From the NCBI RefSeq assembly GCF_026283965.1, contig NZ_JAPDPD010000018.1:1-64000 (forward strand): DNA of 64,000 bases, written 5' to 3'. Both the position numbers and the translations under genes were made by a program. Below the pieces are notes generated by a model. The model saw nothing but the letters and a program-made list of their open reading frames with translations, ran no database searches and was not told the DNA's origin. This DNA is from Dyella subtropica. Its GTDB lineage: Bacteria > Pseudomonadota > Gammaproteobacteria > Xanthomonadales > Rhodanobacteraceae. This document shows, piece after piece, positions 58,253 through 64,000 of the stretch. Each line of letters begins with the position of its first letter. Position 1 is the stretch's first letter.

Positions 58253-58278
58253 CCAAAGTCACAACTGTTTCACTTTGG
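58253..58278. promoter_or_regulatory. Inverted repeat upstream of rnk
   Basis: CCAAAGT-N12-ACTTTGG is a perfect 7-bp inverted repeat about 110 bp upstream of the rnk start, inside the 341-bp gap 58047-58387, which otherwise holds no gene I can support. It may be an operator for rnk or the divergent MFS gene. Confidence 0.35.
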
Positions 58279-58387
58279 GCTCTACAAGCTCACGTTCGAG
58301 TTTCGACCATCGGCGCGGGGACATCTTTACCTCGGCGCGTCTTTGTGCAATCGGCGCGGAGGCGCGCCGCATGGATAGGACATCATC

Positions 58388-58798
58388 ATGAGTAGCAAGC
58401 CACCCATCGTTCTCTCCCGTCTTGATCTGGAACGCATCGAAGCCTTGCTGGAGCGCTTGTCGCCGGCGCAGGCGGATGGGTACGACGCGTTGCGCGCGGA
58501 GCTTGACCGGGCGGAGGTGTTCGAGCCCGCCGAGATGCCTCGCGACGTTGTGACCATGAATTCTCAGGTGACGTTCGAGGACGAGGGCAACGGCGAAAAG
58601 CTCACGCTGACCTTGGTTTATCCCCACGGCACGGGCACGCCCGGCACGGTGTCCATCCTGGCGCCGGTGGGTAGCGCATTGCTGGGGTTGGCCAAGGGGC
58701 AGCATATCGACTGGCCAACGCCGGATGGCAGGCAGCGGCGGCTGCACGTACTGGAGATTGGGTATCAGCCGGAGGCAGCGGGGCAGATGCATCGCTGA
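58388..58798 (+). CDS. rnk: Regulator of nucleoside diphosphate kinase (Rnk/GreA-like)
   Basis: A 136-residue Rnk-family protein. The short N-terminal helical hairpin (LDLERIEALLERLSPAQADG) precedes the GreA/GreB-type C-terminal domain (VTMNSQVTFEDEGNGEKLTL, VSILAPVGSALLGLAKGQHI). Rnk binds RNA polymerase near the secondary channel. AGGA lies 7 nt before ATG. The repeat copy 2 follows about 60 bp after its stop. Confidence 0.88.
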   Translation: MSSKPPIVLSRLDLERIEALLERLSPAQADGYDALRAELDRAEVFEPAEMPRDVVTMNSQVTFEDEGNGEKLTLTLVYPHGTGTPGTVSILAPVGSALLGLAKGQHIDWPTPDGRQRRLHVLEIGYQPEAAGQMHR

Positions 58799-58861
58799 GT
58801 TCGGTTGAGCTTTGGAGGGGCGAGTGCTCAGGACGACCTGCTCCCTACGAGGATATGACCA

Positions 58862-59312
58862 CCTCCCGACGAGCGAGGGTTTGCTTTTGATCTTGGGGGC
58901 CCCTGTGCAGCGGTGAGGGCTGGACGATAAGGCCCGCAGGGGCATGGGCATGGATGCCCATGCCTTTTCGACACGACAGGGACGTCGTGTCGAAAAGCCC
59001 GGCCAGACCTCATGGACTCGGAGGGCGAAGCCCGTAGAGCGCGAAACCGGGGTGGCCTCTCTTTTGGTTACTTTTCTCTGGCCAAACAGAGAAAAGTGAC
59101 CCGGCCTCCGGCAGGAGGACGGAAGCCCGCGGCAGGCGAGCCCGCGCACGCAGACGTGACAACCGAGCGACAAGGCACTGGATCCCGGCCTGCGCCGGGG
59201 TGACGAAGTAGAAGCTCTATCGCGAGCACCCGCCCCTCACCCCAACCCTCTCCCCGGCGGGGAGAGGGAGCAGAAGCATGCTCATACACGCATTGAGTTG
59301 TGCACAAGAGAC
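58862..59312 (-). repeat. Interspersed GC-rich repeat, copy 2 (inverted)
   Basis: Reverse-oriented copy of the family at 113-492 and 63476-63997. It starts with GACGAGCGAGGGTTTGC, contains the complementary TTTGGTTACTTTTCTCTGGC and CGGCAGGAGGACGGAAGCC blocks, the CCCGGCCTGCGCCGGGG palindrome, the CTCCCCGGCGGGGAG palindrome, and ends in a GAGTTGTGCACAAG block shared with copy 3. It fills most of the 544-bp gap between rnk and the PAP2 gene. Reading frames inside are not supported as genes. Confidence 0.85.
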
Positions 59313-59342
59313 AGCTGCCAGCAGGTGGAGGAGCTAACTCCC

Positions 59343-59981
59343 TCAATCCCACTTTTTCGAGAACCCCACCTGCACGCCGCCCGGCAGCAGGCTGACGATC
59401 CAGGGCGATTGCCGATGCTCGGCCCACAGGCCCACGCTGACACCGATGGCCGCGCCCACCAGCACGTCGCTCTGCCAGTGAGCGTGCGCTTTTACGCGCG
59501 CCACGGCGTCATACGCCGGCAATAAGGCCAGTGCGTATACGGCGGGGTGTTCGTCGCCGTAGGTGGCGATGATGGGTGTGACGGCGGCGGCGATGGTCGA
59601 TACCTCTCCGCTAGGGAAGCTCTGCGCGTGCCAGCCTTTGAACCACCGGTTGGGGCTGTTGGTTTGCGTCGGGCGTTGGCGCTGGAAGGTCCACTTCAGC
59701 GCTTGCGTGCCGACGCTGGTCACCACCATGGCATCGACCGAGCGCCAAAGAGTGTCGCCCAGCTGGTCGTTGTCGCCCAACCATAGGGCGCCGCCACTCA
59801 CCGAAAGAATGGTGCCGTAGAGCAGCACCTGCTGGTTGCTGCGCTTCCAGATGCCGCTGTTGTCGTAGTGGATGGTGTGGTCGATGCCGAAGGGCCCGCC
59901 CCCGGCCCAGGCCTGTTGGGGTGCCAGGATCGCCCCCAGGGCGACCGTAAGCAGAAGCACGGTGAACCGTAGCGTGCGCAT
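59343..59981 (-). CDS. PAP2-superfamily membrane phosphatase with variant motif
   Basis: A 212-residue protein with signal peptide (FTVLLLTVALGAILAPQQAW). The three PAP2 motifs are KWTFQRQRP (intact), PSGE (normally PSGH) and R-V-K-A-H-A-H-W-Q-S-D (intact nucleophile His and Asp). PAP2 enzymes remove phosphate from lipid phosphates such as undecaprenyl pyrophosphate or phosphatidic acid. The His to Glu change in motif 2 may alter or abolish activity. It is transcribed toward repeat copy 2. Confidence 0.85.
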   Translation of the reverse strand: MRTLRFTVLLLTVALGAILAPQQAWAGGGPFGIDHTIHYDNSGIWKRSNQQVLLYGTILSVSGGALWLGDNDQLGDTLWRSVDAMVVTSVGTQALKWTFQRQRPTQTNSPNRWFKGWHAQSFPSGEVSTIAAAVTPIIATYGDEHPAVYALALLPAYDAVARVKAHAHWQSDVLVGAAIGVSVGLWAEHRQSPWIVSLLPGGVQVGFSKKWD

Positions 59982-60033
59982 GGTCCGGTCCTCCCGCGAC
60001 GGACGGACGCCGCCGCATCCGTGGCGAACGTAA

Positions 60034-63449
<3,416 letters not shown>

Positions 63450-63475
63450 GCGTTTTGCCGCTCCCTCTGCTAGCG

Positions 63476-63997
63476 GTTGTCCCTTGTGCACAACTCAACG
63501 CGTGCATGAGTGTGCTTCTGCTCCCTCTCCCCGCCGGGGAGAGGGTTGGGGTGAGGGGCGGGTGCTCGCGATACCGCTTCTATTTCATTACCCCGGCGTA
63601 GGCCGGGGTCCAGTGTCTTTGCGCTTCGATTGTCACGTTTAATTGCTTTGGCTCGCCTGCGGCGGGCTTCCGTCCTCCTGCCGGAGGCCGGGTTACTTCT
63701 CTTTGTTTGGTCACGCCTGAGCAGGAGCGAAGGCGAACAGCGCAGCTGGCCCGAAGGGCGGAGGGCATGGATGCCCGGAGTCAAGAGAAGTAACCAAGAG
63801 AAAGACCACCCCTCTTCCGCGCCCTCCGGCTTCGCCTGCGGGTCCGTGAGGTCTGGCCGGGCTTTTCGACACGACGTCCCTGTCGTGTCGAAAAGGAACC
63901 GCCATCCATGGCGGTCCCCCTGCGGGCCTTATCGTCCAGCCCTCACCGCTCCACAGGGGCCCCCAAGATCAAGAGCAAACCCTCGCTCATCTGGAGG
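63476..63997 (+). repeat. Interspersed GC-rich repeat, copy 3
   Basis: Direct-orientation copy of the family, running to the window edge. It shares the CTTGTGCACAACTCAACGCG left end and CTCCCCGCCGGGGAG palindrome with copy 2, and the right two thirds with copy 1. It contains about 70 extra bases (63712-63781) between the TTTGTTTGGTCA and AGAGAAGTAACC blocks, relative to copy 1. With copy 2 it brackets PAP2-ligA-epmA as inverted repeats. The gap 63450-64000 holds no supported gene. Confidence 0.85.
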
Positions 63998-64000
63998 TAG

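Noticed and set aside
58828-59203. Short open frames inside the interspersed repeat.
   Set aside because: The same peptides recur in each repeat copy on both strands and look like translated repeats, not genes.

Overview
This is a GC-rich chromosomal window from a gammaproteobacterium, most likely order Xanthomonadales (a Dyella, Luteibacter or Rhodanobacter-like genus). The evidence is a protein ending in the Gln-rich C-terminal domain that marks substrates of the Xanthomonadales antibacterial type IV secretion system, interspersed GC-rich palindromic repeats of the kind common in that order, and the style of the housekeeping genes (ligA-epmA, rnk, CPA2 antiporters). Genus is inferred, not proven.

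Region 1 (about 0.1-23 kb) holds an interspersed repeat, a sigma-54-type promoter with an upstream palindrome, and a long co-directional type VI secretion (T6SS) operon: tssB-tssC fused into one gene, hcp, tssE, tssF, tssG, vgrG with a long nonapeptide-repeat tail, a DUF2169-pentapeptide protein, a second pentapeptide protein, DUF3540, a DUF4150/PAAR-like tip protein, tssJ, tssK, tssL, tssM and tssA. No tssH/clpV and no PpkA/PppA/TagF regulators are visible in the window.

Region 2 (about 22.7-30.5 kb) is a T6SS-linked accessory island: a basic protein resembling non-specific nuclease toxins, a large protein joining a methyltransferase-like N-terminus to a GNAT acetyltransferase C-terminus, a small orphan gene, a nested-palindrome MITE-like element, a tandem pair of paralogous unknown proteins, several small unknowns, and a sigma-54 activator (AAA+ plus Fis-type HTH) that is the obvious candidate regulator of the operon.

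Region 3 (about 30.4-38 kb) carries a 1016-residue LysM protein, a predicted type IV secretion effector (lysozyme-like domain, peptidoglycan-binding domain, XVIPCD) next to a periplasmic LprI-type lysozyme inhibitor (likely immunity), and a DUF5625-like periplasmic protein.

Region 4 (about 38-58 kb) is general metabolism, transport and regulation: two CPA2 antiporters, a CadC-like regulator, YceI, an S9 prolyl oligopeptidase, an Lrp regulator divergent from a DMT exporter and PhzF gene, a LysR regulator divergent from an amidohydrolase-LysE pair, a phospholipase-D lipoprotein, small periplasmic proteins, a second LprI-type protein bracketed by duplicated antiporter 3' ends, and an MFS drug exporter.

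Region 5 (about 58-64 kb) has rnk, a PAP2 phosphatase, ligA and epmA, with two more copies of the interspersed repeat in opposite orientation flanking PAP2-ligA-epmA. No rRNA, tRNA or CRISPR array was found.
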